Assembly: GCA_016125045.1 (NCBI GenBank)
Contig: WGML01000007.1
Coordinates: 332,956 to 396,955, forward strand
DNA length: 64,000 nucleotides
Reading direction: 5' to 3'
Source of the DNA: a bacterium
GTDB taxonomy: Bacteria; Pseudomonadota; Alphaproteobacteria; Caulobacterales; Hyphomonadaceae
Part shown: positions 11,976-21,762 of the stretch, piece after piece
Layout of the letters: every line of letters begins with the position of its first letter
Numbering within the stretch: position 1 is the first letter of the stretch
Notes under the pieces: model-generated
Told to the model about the DNA's origin: nothing
What the model saw: the letters and a program-made list of their open reading frames with translations, nothing else
Databases searched by the model: none
Translations under genes and position numbers: made by a program

Positions 11976-12499
11976 TGCGCTGGATCGCGTTCACGCCGCT
12001 CGCCCTGTTGCTCGCGCTCGTCCTTGCGGCGGGCGTGCGGCTGGTCACAAAAGACCCCGACGAACAGCTCTTTACCTCGCCCGAGCGGCCCGCGCCCGCG
12101 ATCTCCGCGCCGACGCTCACCGGCGGTGAAGTGAATTTCGCCGATCTCGGGCCGGGGCCCGTTCTCGTGAACTTCTGGGCCACCTGGTGCGCGCCCTGCG
12201 AGGTGGAGCACCCCATGCTCATCAGGCTCGCCGAGCAAGGGGTTCGGATTGTCGGCGTGCTTCACCGCGACGACCCCGCGAAGGGCGCGCAGGCACTGGC
12301 CCAGGCCGGTAATCCGTTTTCGGAAGTTGCGCTCGATCCGCAGGGCGAGGTCTATCTCGCCTTCGGGCTCGCGGGCGTGCCGGAGACCTTCCTGGTCAAT
12401 CGCGAGGGGCGGATCGTCAAGACCCTGCGCGGGCCGCTGACAGCGGCGGATGTCGCTGACTTCCTCTCCGCCTACCGCGCGGAGGCCGCCGCGGGCTGA
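11975..12499 (+). CDS. ccmG: Thiol:disulfide interchange protein CcmG/DsbE
   Basis: A 174-residue thioredoxin-fold protein with an N-terminal membrane anchor (about 5-25) and active site WATWCAPCEVEHP, giving redox Cys72 and Cys75. It keeps apocytochrome c cysteines reduced in the periplasm before haem attachment. The conserved GVPET loop with the cis-proline is present in the C-terminal half. It is the last gene of the ccm operon and converges on a MarR gene with only five bases between the two stops. Confidence 0.94.
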   Translation: MRWIAFTPLALLLALVLAAGVRLVTKDPDEQLFTSPERPAPAISAPTLTGGEVNFADLGPGPVLVNFWATWCAPCEVEHPMLIRLAEQGVRIVGVLHRDDPAKGAQALAQAGNPFSEVALDPQGEVYLAFGLAGVPETFLVNREGRIVKTLRGPLTAADVADFLSAYRAEAAAG

Positions 12500-12504
12500 G
12501 CCCG

Positions 12505-13092
12505 TCAGTCCGACTTCTTGCGCTTCTTGCGCTTGCCGGCGTCCTTGCGCTTCTTCTTGGACGCGCCGCCCGACTTCGCCTTGACCGACGGAGCGGCGGG
12601 CTCCGCCTGGGCGCCGAGCAGATCGATCCCGTTCAGCTGGTCGAGCGCGGCGAGGAAAGCGTCACGCTTCTTTTTTGGGATCAGCTGGAGGAGTGCGTCA
12701 TTGACCTCCCGCATGCGGGGCTGCGCCTCATTCAGCACCTCCCAGCCCTCAGCGGTCAGGGCCACCGATTTCGCGCGGCCGTCCCGCGCCGCAGTCGCAC
12801 GGTTGATGAGGCCCTTGTCCTGCATCCGCTTCAGCATGTCGGCCATGGTCGAGCGATCGACCCCCGTCGCGATCACGAGGTCCGCCTGGCTTGCGCCTTC
12901 CTGCTGGGCGATCGCCGCGAGCACCTCCGCCTGGCGCAAGGTAACGCCATCCGCCATCGGCTGTTTCTGGAACGCCTCGGAGGCAACCTGCAGCGTTCGG
13001 CGCAGCTTGTGTGAAATCGAATCGTTGAGCAGGAAGACGTCGATGGACGACGCTTCTGCCCGCGCGGTTGGTCGTGCGCCGGATTTCGACAT
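12505..13092 (-). CDS. MarR family regulator with lysine-rich tail
   Basis: A 195-residue winged-helix regulator. The HTH (LRQAEVLAAIAQQEGASQAD, then RSTMADMLKRMQDKG) occupies about residues 50-100, and the wing DGRAKSVALTAEG follows. The last roughly 30 residues are almost entirely Lys, Arg, Ser and Gly (KKKRKDAGKRKKRKKSD), unusual for MarR and probably a non-specific DNA-binding tail. The ATG at 13092 was chosen; an upstream in-frame TTG would add 22 residues but is less likely. It is divergent from the Nudix gene across about 125 bases, a plausible site of action. Confidence 0.88.
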   Translation of the reverse strand: MSKSGARPTARAEASSIDVFLLNDSISHKLRRTLQVASEAFQKQPMADGVTLRQAEVLAAIAQQEGASQADLVIATGVDRSTMADMLKRMQDKGLINRATAARDGRAKSVALTAEGWEVLNEAQPRMREVNDALLQLIPKKKRDAFLAALDQLNGIDLLGAQAEPAAPSVKAKSGGASKKKRKDAGKRKKRKKSD

Positions 13093-13216
13093 GGTTGGCA
13101 GCCCACCCTCCGAGTCGACGTCCGCATACGGAATAGAGTTCAAGTACCCTCCGGGCAAATGAAAGTTTCTTGTCGATTACATTTGACCGAACAAGAAGAA
13201 CAGGCACACTCGCTTC

Positions 13217-13741
13217 ATGAGCGAGTGGAATGATCCGGTTTCTTTTTCACTAATTCGACCGGAGGGGGACGATCGACTACGTCGAACCTGCGACCGGTGC
13301 GGCTGGGTCGACTATGTCAACCCGAAGATCGTCGTCGGTTCGGTGGTTCACAGCGACGGCCGCATCCTCCTGTGTCGCCGCGCGATCGAGCCTCGGCGCG
13401 GCTATTGGACCCTTCCCGCCGGCTATATGGAGGAGGGCGAGAGCGTCGAGGCCGCGGCGCGCCGTGAAGCCCGTGAGGAGGCCTGCGCCGAGCTTGAGCT
13501 CGAGGCGATGCTGGCGGTCTATTCCATCACCCGGATCAGCCAGGTGCAGATCATGTTCCGGGCGCGCCTCATCTCCAGCATCGCTCCCGGACCCGAGAGC
13601 GAGGAAGTCGGCCTGTTTCTGTGGGACGACATCCCCTGGACGGAGCTTGCCTTCCCATCGGTGAAATGGGCCCTCGATCACTATCGGGCCTCTTCTGGCC
13701 TCACCGGATTTCCGCCGTTCTCCAATCCGCACGCCGCCTAG
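13217..13741 (+). CDS. Nudix hydrolase
   Basis: A 174-residue Nudix protein with the box GYMEEGESVEAAARREAREE starting near residue 69. The N-terminal CDRCG (Cys25, Cys28) followed by DYVNPKIVVG resembles the zinc-ribbon-bearing ADP-ribose/NADH pyrophosphatase-like group, although only one CxxC is visible. The substrate is unknown. Its stop codon overlaps the stop of the convergent IspZ-like gene by four bases. Confidence 0.9.
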   Translation: MSEWNDPVSFSLIRPEGDDRLRRTCDRCGWVDYVNPKIVVGSVVHSDGRILLCRRAIEPRRGYWTLPAGYMEEGESVEAAARREAREEACAELELEAMLAVYSITRISQVQIMFRARLISSIAPGPESEEVGLFLWDDIPWTELAFPSVKWALDHYRASSGLTGFPPFSNPHAA

Positions 13742-14427
13742 CTGCGCGGTGGATCGCCCGGATCGGCGGCGACCTTCGGGGAGGCCCCCGGCGTGGGTTC
13801 GGCCGCGGCGCCCGGGCCGATCTGATGTTTCATCAGATAGGGCAGGTTCAGCAGCATGAAGCCGATGAACAGCGGATAGGTCAGAAACAGCTTCGAATTC
13901 GCCCAGAAGCTCTCCGAGAAATTCCGCCAGATGATTTCATTGAGACCCGCGAGCACGATGTAGAAAACGCCCCATCGGATCGCGAAGACGCGCCAGGCGT
14001 GGTCGGGCAGGCTGAATGCATGCTCGAAGGCGAGCTTCCAGACATTCCGGCCGACCGCGAGCCCGCCGAAGATCACGCCGGCGAACAGAAGGTTGATGAT
14101 GGTCGGCTTGTAGTACGCGAATTCAGGGCTCTGCAGCGCGATCGTCAGCGTGCCGAACACCGTCACCACCACGCCGGTGATGATCAGCATCGGAGGCAGG
14201 CGACGCCCCTTGGCGAGACTCCAGCCGATGACGCCGAGGATCGCCGCCATGAAGACGCCCGTCGACCAGTAGATGGCGTTGGTGCGGGCGAACAGTCCGC
14301 CGTCCTCGCCAAACTGGCGGATGCCGTTATAGGCCACCATGAAGGCGATCACCGGCCCGAGATCGGTCCACAGATTGCCCGCACTCTTGGCCGCGGTCTT
14401 CAGCTCTTCGCGGCTCTCGTCGGTCAT
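13738..14427 (-). CDS. Septation protein A/IspZ-type inner membrane protein
   Basis: A 229-residue protein with about six hydrophobic segments. LWTDLGPVIAFMVAYN near residues 18-33, KPTIINLLFAGVIFGG near 108-123 and the C-terminal NEIIWRNFSESFWAN loop match the YciB/IspA-IspZ septation family. These proteins affect cell envelope synthesis and septation; the exact activity is unknown. The ATG at 14427 follows GAGGAG; an ATG 33 bases upstream lacks a ribosome site. Confidence 0.9.
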   Translation of the reverse strand: MTDESREELKTAAKSAGNLWTDLGPVIAFMVAYNGIRQFGEDGGLFARTNAIYWSTGVFMAAILGVIGWSLAKGRRLPPMLIITGVVVTVFGTLTIALQSPEFAYYKPTIINLLFAGVIFGGLAVGRNVWKLAFEHAFSLPDHAWRVFAIRWGVFYIVLAGLNEIIWRNFSESFWANSKLFLTYPLFIGFMLLNLPYLMKHQIGPGAAAEPTPGASPKVAADPGDPPRS

Positions 14428-14475
14428 TGGTGCTCCTCTGGCCGACGTGCTGAGTTGCATGGCCGTGCGATGGGT

Positions 14476-15933
14476 TCAAGCCCTCGCGTCATCAGCGACG
14501 ACCGGTCCGGCCGGTCGCCGCCGCAGCCATTGTCTGACACCACCCGCATCAAGGGCAAGCGCCGCGGCGCCATAGACCGCAGCGCCCGCGCCGGCCTTCA
14601 GCAGCAGTTCCGGCCACCCGCCCGGCGATGGCAGCGCGACGATCACGAGCGCCATCACCCCGCACGCCGCGGCAACCTTGGCGGCGTCCGCCAGCGGCCA
14701 GGCGAGCGGAGCGAGCCGGCTTGACCGCCAGCCGAGCGCGGCGAACGCCGCTGCATAGGAGGCGACCGTCGCCGCGACCGCGCCAGAAAGCCCGTAAGCC
14801 GGTATCAGCGCCGCGTTCAGCCCGAGATTGAGCACGGTCGGACCGATCAGCCACAGCGCCCGCTCGCGCGTCCGCTCGTTCAGCTGGAATGCTTCGGAGA
14901 AATAGTGCAGCGCAAAGCCGCCGAACCAGGCGGCGGCCGCGATCCAGGGGATGATCGCCACCGCGTCAGTCCGGAGCGCCTCGCCGACCAGCACCTCGCC
15001 GACCGGGCGCGCGACCAGCGCCACCCCCACCGCCGCCGGGGTCGCGGCCACCAGCAGCGTCCGGGCGTAGTCGCGTGAGGCGGCGCGCAAGCCAACCAGA
15101 TCGCTTTCCCGCCACGCCGCCAGCAGGACGGGGCTCATCGCGGTGGCGCCCCAGGCGAAGATGATGGCGATGCTGCGGTCCGCGACGCCATATCCCGCCG
15201 CGTAGGCCCCGACCGCCTCGGGGCCGAGAAAGAAGGCGATCATGAACCGGTCGCCGACCGTCAGCACGAGATTGAACACCAGCGCCAGCGTTACCGGCCA
15301 GCCGAACGCGGCATAGCGGTTCAGCTGCTCGCGCGTCGGCGGGGTCGCTTGCTGCATCGCACGGCCGAGCGGCGCCCATCCCGCGACCGCCAGCGCGCCT
15401 GCAACGAGCGCCATGGCGAGAAAGGGTGCGCCCGCACCCAGCCCGGACGTCCAGACCAGCCACACGCCGAGCGCGAGCCCACCCAGGTCGAGCGCCATCC
15501 GGTCGACGGCGTACCGCGCGGAGCGGAACGTCGCTTTGCGGATTTCCTGCAGCGCGTTGAAGAAGGGCAGGGTCACGAGCACCAGCGCCGCGAAGGCGAA
15601 GGCCGGGCGCGCCTCGCCGTCGCCAGCGATGGCGGCGGCTGCAAGTGCGACCAGCGCCGCCGCCGCGGCCCCGCGTGCAACGAGGCCGAAGACCGCCCGC
15701 GCATGCGACTCCGCTTTGCCCTCCTGCTCAGCGTCACCCGCGAACCGGTAGGCCGCCGCCTCGGCCCAGGTGATCACGCCCGTATGCACGAAACTCATCA
15801 GCGCGTAGGCAAGCGCGTACCAGCCATAGGTTTCGGGCGTCATCAGCCGCGTGAAGGCGTAGACCGCGCCGAAGCTCGCGACGGCGCCGGTCGCCGTCAC
15901 CGGCAGGAACAGGAAGAGGCGGCGTGACGTCAT
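14476..15933 (-). CDS. Polysaccharide/lipid-linked oligosaccharide flippase (MVF/Wzx-like)
   Basis: A 485-residue, alanine-rich membrane protein with 12-14 predicted helices. It starts with TGAVASFGAVYAFTRLMTPE, typical of the oligosaccharide flippase (RfbX/Wzx, polysaccharide_synt) family, and has the conserved VGDRFMIAFFLGPEAVGAYA region near the middle. It should move lipid-linked sugars across the inner membrane. No glycosyltransferase gene is adjacent, so the substrate polymer is unknown. Confidence 0.85.
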   Translation of the reverse strand: MTSRRLFLFLPVTATGAVASFGAVYAFTRLMTPETYGWYALAYALMSFVHTGVITWAEAAAYRFAGDAEQEGKAESHARAVFGLVARGAAAAALVALAAAAIAGDGEARPAFAFAALVLVTLPFFNALQEIRKATFRSARYAVDRMALDLGGLALGVWLVWTSGLGAGAPFLAMALVAGALAVAGWAPLGRAMQQATPPTREQLNRYAAFGWPVTLALVFNLVLTVGDRFMIAFFLGPEAVGAYAAGYGVADRSIAIIFAWGATAMSPVLLAAWRESDLVGLRAASRDYARTLLVAATPAAVGVALVARPVGEVLVGEALRTDAVAIIPWIAAAAWFGGFALHYFSEAFQLNERTRERALWLIGPTVLNLGLNAALIPAYGLSGAVAATVASYAAAFAALGWRSSRLAPLAWPLADAAKVAAACGVMALVIVALPSPGGWPELLLKAGAGAAVYGAAALALDAGGVRQWLRRRPAGPVVADDARA

Positions 15934-16057
15934 GCGCTTGGCGTTGCTTCGCTCGATCCTGCGGCCGCCGGAACCGGGGTGGCGCGACGCGAATCACTGC
16001 GGCGGCGCATCGGCGACCTTCAGCATCCCGCGAGCATGCTGACGAAGCGTTGACGCC

Positions 16058-17155
16058 TCAATCCTTCAGCCCGACCAGGGCGCGCGCGAACGCGTCGGCG
16101 CTGAACGGGTGCAGATCCTCCGCCTTCTCGCCCACGCCGACGAAATGGATGGGCAGAGCGTGTTTCTCGGCGATCGCGACCAGCACGCCCCCTTTGGCCG
16201 TGCCGTCGAGCTTGGTCATCACAAGCCCGGTCACGCCCGCCGTGTGATGGAAGGCCTCCACCTGAGACAGGGCGTTCTGGCCGACCGTCGCGTCGAGCAC
16301 CAGAAACACGTCATGCGGCGCGGCGGGATCGAGCTTGCGGATCGCGCGCACGATCTTCGACAGTTCGTCCATCAGCTGCGTCTTGTTCTGGAGCCGTCCG
16401 GCGGTGTCGATCAGCACGATGTCGCGGTCGTCGCGGCGCGCCATCTCCACCGCTTCATAGGCAAGCCCAGCGGCGTCCGCCCCCGCGGGTTTGGACAGGA
16501 AGCCCGCTCCGGCCCGCTCCGCCCAGACTTTCAGTTGCTCAACCGCCGCCGCGCGAAACGTGTCGCCGGCCGCCAGAAGGACGCTCGCCCCCATGCCCGA
16601 GAGCGACGCCGCGATCTTGCCGATCGTCGTCGTCTTGCCGGAGCCGTTCACCCCCACGAACAGAACGATGCGCGGGCGCGGTCCGGTCGAGAAATCCACC
16701 AGCACCTCGCGGGGTCTTAGAATCTCGGCGATCTCGACGGCGAGCGCGCGACGCACCTCCTCATCGGAAACCTCCTTGTCGAACCGGTCGGCGGCGATGG
16801 CTTTGGTGATCCTTCGCGCGACCGCCGCGCCCATGTCGGAGGTGACGAGCAGGTCCTCGAGTTCGTCGAGCGTCTCCTGGTCGAGCTTCTTGCGGGTGAG
16901 CACCGCCCCCAGCCCGTCGATCAGGCGGCTGGAGGATTTGCGGAGCCCCTCCGTCAGCCGCCTGAACAGTCCGGTTTTGCGCGCCCCGTCGACCACAGGC
17001 GGCGGCGCGGCTGGCGGGGGCGTCAGGTCAGGCGCCGCGGGCCCGCCCTCCGACGCGGGCTCGAACTCAGCCGGCGATGCATCAGCCACCGGTTCGAGCG
17101 GCGTCTCGCCAGTCGTCTCGTCCTTGGCCTTCTTCTTTCCCCACCACAGGATCAT
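16058..17155 (-). CDS. ftsY: Signal recognition particle receptor FtsY
   Basis: A 365-residue SRP GTPase: a short acidic/proline-rich A region (1-60) followed by the NG domain, with the G1 loop GVNGSGKTTT near 168-177, DTAGR near 251 and the specificity motif TKLDGTAKGG near 313. It docks ribosome-SRP complexes at the inner membrane. The start overlaps the mtaB stop (ATGA), so the two genes are translationally coupled, an arrangement common in Alphaproteobacteria. Confidence 0.96.
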   Translation of the reverse strand: MILWWGKKKAKDETTGETPLEPVADASPAEFEPASEGGPAAPDLTPPPAAPPPVVDGARKTGLFRRLTEGLRKSSSRLIDGLGAVLTRKKLDQETLDELEDLLVTSDMGAAVARRITKAIAADRFDKEVSDEEVRRALAVEIAEILRPREVLVDFSTGPRPRIVLFVGVNGSGKTTTIGKIAASLSGMGASVLLAAGDTFRAAAVEQLKVWAERAGAGFLSKPAGADAAGLAYEAVEMARRDDRDIVLIDTAGRLQNKTQLMDELSKIVRAIRKLDPAAPHDVFLVLDATVGQNALSQVEAFHHTAGVTGLVMTKLDGTAKGGVLVAIAEKHALPIHFVGVGEKAEDLHPFSADAFARALVGLKD

Positions 17156-18441
17156 GACGCCCGCCCGATCAACTCGTCGCCGGTGCGTCCGACCAGGTCG
17201 AACATTGCGGGCCCGCCCGGCGGCGGCGAGGGTCCGTCGATCCGAACCGGGGCGAAGTCAGGCAGGCGCGCCCGTCCGCCTGCCTCAACCAGCGCGGATG
17301 CGCGCAAGCCGACATGCCGGTCCAGCCGCGACGCGAGGCGCTCAGCGCCCTTTTCCCGCAAGCGCCGCGCGCGATCCTTGATGTCCGCCGCCCCGACCGC
17401 CGGCATGCGCGCGGCCGGCGTCCCTTCCCGCGCGGAGTAGGGGAAGACGTGCAGGTAATCGATCCCGCAGGCGTCCACCAGATCCAGCGTCATCTGGAAC
17501 ATCTCCTCGGTTTCGGTCGGGAAGCCGACAATGAAGTCGGCGCCGAGCGCGATTTCTGGACGATGGGCGCGCAGCCTTGTGCAGAGCTCGATCGCCTCTT
17601 TGCGGCTGTGGCGACGCTTCATCCGCTTGAGGATCAGATCGTCCCCGGCCTGAAGCGACAGATGCAGGTGCGGCGCAACCCGCGCGTCGCCGGTCACGGT
17701 CTCGAACAATTGCTCGTCCATTTCGATCGCGTCGATCGACGACAGGCGCAACTGCGCGAGGTCTGGAACCAGCTTCAGGATGCGGGCGACAAGATTGCCG
17801 AGTTTCGGCTGGTTCGGCAGGTCGCCCCCCCAGCTTGTGAGATCCACCCCGGTCAGCACGACCTCATGATGTCTCGCCGCGAGCCGACGCACCTGGTCGA
17901 CGATCTCGCCCGCCGGCGCCGAGCGCGAGTTGCCGCGTCCATAAGGGATGATGCAGAAGGTGCAGCGGTGGTCGCACCCCGTCTGCACCTGAACGAAGGC
18001 GCGCGCGCGTCCGTCCAGCCCGTCCACCAGATGGTTCGCGGTCTCGGTGACGCTCATGATGTCGCCGACCTGCACGCGCGGCGCATCCGGGGCGAGCAGG
18101 CGCGCCGGATCGAACGTCGCCGCATCCAGCTTTTCGGTGTTGCCGATGACCTGCGTCACCCCGTCGAGCGAGGCAAAGCTCGACGGATCGATCTGCGCCG
18201 CGCAGCCGGTCACCACGATCCGCGCCCCGGGCCGTCGCCGGTGAGCACGACGGATCGCCTGGCGCGACTGGCGGACGGCTTCGGCCGTCACTGCGCAGGT
18301 GTTCACCACGACGACCTCGTCCAGCCCCGCCGCGGCGGCGTGGTTGCGCATCACTTCCGATTCATAGGCGTTGAGCCGGCAGCCGAGCGTGATCACTTCG
18401 ACGTCGCGCCGCTGCTCTTCCAGCCGTGGGGACCTGTCCAT
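17152..18441 (-). CDS. mtaB: tRNA t6A37 methylthiotransferase MtaB
   Basis: A 429-residue radical SAM methylthiotransferase. The N-terminal UPF0004 domain begins with TLGCRLNAYESEVM, and the radical SAM cluster is CDHRCTFC (Cys156, Cys160, Cys163) followed by IIPYGRGNSRS. It converts t6A to ms2t6A at position 37 of ANN-reading tRNAs. The TRAM-like C-terminal part is short. It is co-transcribed with ftsY. Confidence 0.94.
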   Translation of the reverse strand: MDRSPRLEEQRRDVEVITLGCRLNAYESEVMRNHAAAAGLDEVVVVNTCAVTAEAVRQSRQAIRRAHRRRPGARIVVTGCAAQIDPSSFASLDGVTQVIGNTEKLDAATFDPARLLAPDAPRVQVGDIMSVTETANHLVDGLDGRARAFVQVQTGCDHRCTFCIIPYGRGNSRSAPAGEIVDQVRRLAARHHEVVLTGVDLTSWGGDLPNQPKLGNLVARILKLVPDLAQLRLSSIDAIEMDEQLFETVTGDARVAPHLHLSLQAGDDLILKRMKRRHSRKEAIELCTRLRAHRPEIALGADFIVGFPTETEEMFQMTLDLVDACGIDYLHVFPYSAREGTPAARMPAVGAADIKDRARRLREKGAERLASRLDRHVGLRASALVEAGGRARLPDFAPVRIDGPSPPPGGPAMFDLVGRTGDELIGRAS

Positions 18442-18478
18442 TGGGGTCAGATAGGCCGCGGGGAGCCGGCTGTCATCT

Positions 18479-19276
18479 TCAGCCTGCCGGAACCTTGCGC
18501 AGAAGCGCGCGCAGCGGCAGCGCGATCGGCTCAGGTCCCGCGATCACGTCCCCGGTCGCAAGGAGGTCGCCTCCGCTGATGTCCTCGGCCATGCCGCCGG
18601 CCTCGCGCACCAGAACCGCGCCCGCCGCGATGTCCCACGGCGCAAGCCCGCGCTCCCAGTAGGCGTCGAGCCGCCCCGCCGCCACCCATGCAAGGTCGAG
18701 CGCCGCCGAGCCGTGACGGCGCACGCCGGAGACTTCCTCCATCACCACCGACAGCTCCTTGCCGAAGCGGTCCTTGCCGGACTTGCCGAGCTGGGGAATG
18801 CCGGTCACCACCAGCGCATCGACCAGTTTCTTGCGGGCGGCGACCTTGAGCCGGCGGTTCTCCAGCCATGCCCCCTGATCGGTCTCGGCCCAGAAATACT
18901 CGTTGCGCATCACATCGCAGACGACGCCCGCGCGCAGGACGCCTTCACGCTCCAGCCCGATCGAGATCGAAAAATGCGGCAGGCCGTGCAGGAAATTCAG
19001 CGTCCCGTCCAGCGGATCGACCAGGAAGCGGTGGCTCTTGTCCGACCCCTCGACCGCGCCCGTCTCCTCCATCAGGAAGCCATAGCCGGGCCGCGCCTTC
19101 GACAGCTTCTCGTGGATGATCTCCTCGGCCTTGCGGTCCGCGGTCGACACGAAATCTGCTGGCCCCTTGCGCGACACCTGCAGGTTCTCAACCTCGCCGA
19201 AATCACGCACCAGCCGCTTCGCCGCGGCGCGAGCGGCGTCGAGCATCACGCTGACGGTGGGGGAAGGACGGGACAT
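18479..19276 (-). CDS. Inositol monophosphatase family protein
   Basis: A 265-residue Mg2+-dependent phosphatase of the IMPase/SuhB superfamily. The metal ligands are Glu70/Glu71 (LMEETGA) and Asp87/Asp90 (VDPLDGTLNF), with a further Asp in the C-terminal LAPWDIAAGAVLVREAGG. Substrates in bacteria vary (inositol phosphates, PAP-like molecules), and SuhB members also affect ribosomal RNA transcription. It lies 12 bases downstream of efp on the same strand and is probably co-transcribed. Confidence 0.92.
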   Translation of the reverse strand: MSRPSPTVSVMLDAARAAAKRLVRDFGEVENLQVSRKGPADFVSTADRKAEEIIHEKLSKARPGYGFLMEETGAVEGSDKSHRFLVDPLDGTLNFLHGLPHFSISIGLEREGVLRAGVVCDVMRNEYFWAETDQGAWLENRRLKVAARKKLVDALVVTGIPQLGKSGKDRFGKELSVVMEEVSGVRRHGSAALDLAWVAAGRLDAYWERGLAPWDIAAGAVLVREAGGMAEDISGGDLLATGDVIAGPEPIALPLRALLRKVPAG

Positions 19277-19288
19277 TGTATGTCGGTC

Positions 19289-19864
19289 TCAGTCCTTGGC
19301 CCGCTCGACGTAGGAATTGTCCTCCGTCGACACCACGATCCGCGTGCCGACCCCGACATGCGGCGGCACCATGGTGCGCAGGCCGTTCGACAGGATCGCC
19401 GGCTTGTAGGACGAGGACGCCGTCTGTCCCTTCGTCACCGGCTCGGTCTCGACGATTTCGAGCGTCACCCGCGGCGGCAGCTCGATCGAGATGCCCTGGC
19501 CCTCATGGAGCAGCAGGAACACTTCCATGTCGGAGGCAAGATAGGCCGCCATGTCGCCAAGCACGTCCTTGGACACCGTCACCTGCTCGTAGTTCTCGGG
19601 GTTCATGAACACATAGCCGACATCGCCGTCCTCATAGAGGTAGGTGTGCTTAACCTCCTCGACGAAGGCTTTCTCCAGCCCGTCCGATGTCTTGTAGGTG
19701 ACCTGAAGCTTCACCCCGTCGGAGATGCGCCGCATGGTGATCGTCGTCGTCGGCGTGCCCTTGCCGGGCCGGAACGTCTCATAGCTCATCACGATGTAGA
19801 GATGGCCGTCCGAGTGTTCGATGACGTTGCCCTTGCGAACGTCGCTTGCGATGACCTTGACCAC
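19289..19864 (-). CDS. efp: Elongation factor P
   Basis: A 191-residue EF-P, which relieves ribosome stalling at polyproline runs. All three beta-barrel domains are complete. The loop tip FRPGKGTP places Lys35 at the position that receives beta-lysine in the EpmA/EpmB pathway; both modifying enzymes are encoded about 2 kb away. Arg at this position would have implied rhamnosylation instead. Confidence 0.97.
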   Translation of the reverse strand: MVKVIASDVRKGNVIEHSDGHLYIVMSYETFRPGKGTPTTTITMRRISDGVKLQVTYKTSDGLEKAFVEEVKHTYLYEDGDVGYVFMNPENYEQVTVSKDVLGDMAAYLASDMEVFLLLHEGQGISIELPPRVTLEIVETEPVTKGQTASSSYKPAILSNGLRTMVPPHVGVGTRIVVSTEDNSYVERAKD

Positions 19865-20019
19865 TGGGTTGCGCCTTGTGCTGATCTCGACGCCGGCGCG
19901 CCTGTGTGCGCCCGTCGCGGCGGGAGGTGTCGGGAATGCTGCAGCGGCTCATAGCCTGAAACAGCCCGTGGGGCCAAGGGCGTCTGTCGCCGCGAACCCG
20001 AACGCGCGCCGATAGGGGC

Positions 20020-21762
20020 TCACGACTCCCGATCACCGCCCGCGAGCGTCCGCGCCCGTTCCGCCTCCCGTCGCTCGCCGATCACCCGCTTCACGCCCTC
20101 ATCAGCGAAGCCGAGACCGAGCAACAGCGCCTCGCCAAGCTGCAGCATCGCCTCCGTCGTTTCGGGGCTCGCAAAGCGCGCGCCGGATGCATGGAGCCCC
20201 CGGGCCTGCTCGGAATCGCGCGCACGGGCGAATACCGGCGCGCCGGGCCAGGCCGCACGCACCGCCTCGACGACCCGCTCGACCCCGTCCGGCGAATTCA
20301 TCGTCACCACGATCGCCGCCGCGCGCTCGGCCCCCACCGCCGCCAGCACCTCCTTCCGGCTCGCGTCGCCGAAATGCACCGGCCAGCCCTTGCCGCGCAG
20401 CGCCGCCACCCGCTCCGCATCGAGATCGAGCGCGACATGCGGCACGCCCTGATCCTGCAGCACATCGCCGATCGCCTGTCCGACCCGCCCATATCCTGCG
20501 ATCACCACATGGCCGCGGAGCTCCGCATATTCCGCCGGATCCGCCTCGGGTCCCGCCGGCGCTCCCAGTCGCTGCGCGAGCCGCGCTCCGGCGCTCGCGA
20601 CCATCGGTGTCAGGAAGATCGAGGCGGCCACCACCAGCAGCATGTAGTCGGCGACGTCTGCGGCGATGAGGCCGCCGCCCGACGCCGCCGCGATGATCAC
20701 GAACGCGAACTCCCCGGCCTGAGCGAGCAGGAACGCCGTCTCAACCGCCTGCCGCCAGCTCAGCCCGAACGCCCGCGCGAGGGGGACGAGAATCGCGATC
20801 TTCACCGTGAACAGTCCGACGACCCCGGCGGCGAGCCGCAGCGGGTCCGACCAGGCGAGGCCAAGGTCGATCTGCATCCCCACCGTGACGAAGAACAGGC
20901 CGAGCAGCAGCCCCTTGAACGGCTCGATGTCGGATTCGATCTCGTGCCGGAATTCCGTCTCCGCGAGGAGCAGTCCGGCCAGAAACGCTCCGAGCGCCAT
21001 CGACAGTCCCGCCAGGTAGGCGATCAGCGCCGACGCCGTGACCACCAGCAGCGCCGTCGCCACGAACACCTCGCGACTGCCGATCGACGCCGCCCAACGA
21101 AACAGCGGCCGCATGAGAAACCGCCCGGCGACCAGAATGATCGCGATCGCCGCCCCCCCCGCCGCGACCGCCGTGAGCAGTCCGAACCCTCCCGCATTCG
21201 AGGGCGAGGCGAGGGCGGTGACGATGAACAGGATCGGCACGACGGCGAGGTCCTGCAGCAGCAGAACGGAAAACGATGCACGCCCCGCCGGGCCCGCAAG
21301 CTGCCGCCGTTCGCCGAGCAGCTGCAGCACAACCGCGGTCGAGGACAGCGCGAACGCCATGCCGATCACTGCGGCGGCTGCGGGCGCATTGCCGAAGGTG
21401 AGCGCGATCAGCCCGATCACAACCGCCGAGATCAGCACCTGCAATCCGCCGAGGCCGAGCACCATCCGGCGCAGGGCCCACAGGCGTTCGGACGACACCT
21501 CAAGCCCGATCGCAAACAGCAGAAACACCACGCCGAGTTCGGCGAGCCAGTGCGCCGGCCCCTTCGGATCGAGCGCAAGCCCCTCATCCCAAGGCGGACC
21601 GAGCGCGAGGGCCTCGTCGAGCCGGCCGAGCACGCCCGGGCCGATCAGCACGCCGATGATCAGGAACGCCATCACGGCGCTCAGCCCCGCCTTCCGGAAG
21701 GCCGGCACGAACACGCTGGTGGCGAGGAGGAACACCACCGCCTGCAGCACCGCTTCGGTCAT
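20020..21762 (-). CDS. Kef-type monovalent cation:proton antiporter (CPA2)
   Basis: About 580 residues: 12-13 membrane helices of the Na_H_exchanger (CPA2) domain, including FALSSTAVVLQLL and the helix-six region SMALGAFLAGLLLAETEF, then a cytoplasmic TrkA-N/RCK domain with the nucleotide loop VIAGYGRVGQAIGD. It probably exports K+ (or Na+) in exchange for protons, gated by a nucleotide or glutathione adduct as in KefB/KefC. The start at 21762 (MTEAVLQAVVF) gives the family-typical N-terminus; an in-frame ATG at 21810 would add 16 polar residues, and neither has a strong ribosome site. It sits between efp and epmA without a known functional link. Confidence 0.9.
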   Translation of the reverse strand: MTEAVLQAVVFLLATSVFVPAFRKAGLSAVMAFLIIGVLIGPGVLGRLDEALALGPPWDEGLALDPKGPAHWLAELGVVFLLFAIGLEVSSERLWALRRMVLGLGGLQVLISAVVIGLIALTFGNAPAAAAVIGMAFALSSTAVVLQLLGERRQLAGPAGRASFSVLLLQDLAVVPILFIVTALASPSNAGGFGLLTAVAAGGAAIAIILVAGRFLMRPLFRWAASIGSREVFVATALLVVTASALIAYLAGLSMALGAFLAGLLLAETEFRHEIESDIEPFKGLLLGLFFVTVGMQIDLGLAWSDPLRLAAGVVGLFTVKIAILVPLARAFGLSWRQAVETAFLLAQAGEFAFVIIAAASGGGLIAADVADYMLLVVAASIFLTPMVASAGARLAQRLGAPAGPEADPAEYAELRGHVVIAGYGRVGQAIGDVLQDQGVPHVALDLDAERVAALRGKGWPVHFGDASRKEVLAAVGAERAAAIVVTMNSPDGVERVVEAVRAAWPGAPVFARARDSEQARGLHASGARFASPETTEAMLQLGEALLLGLGFADEGVKRVIGERREAERARTLAGGDRES

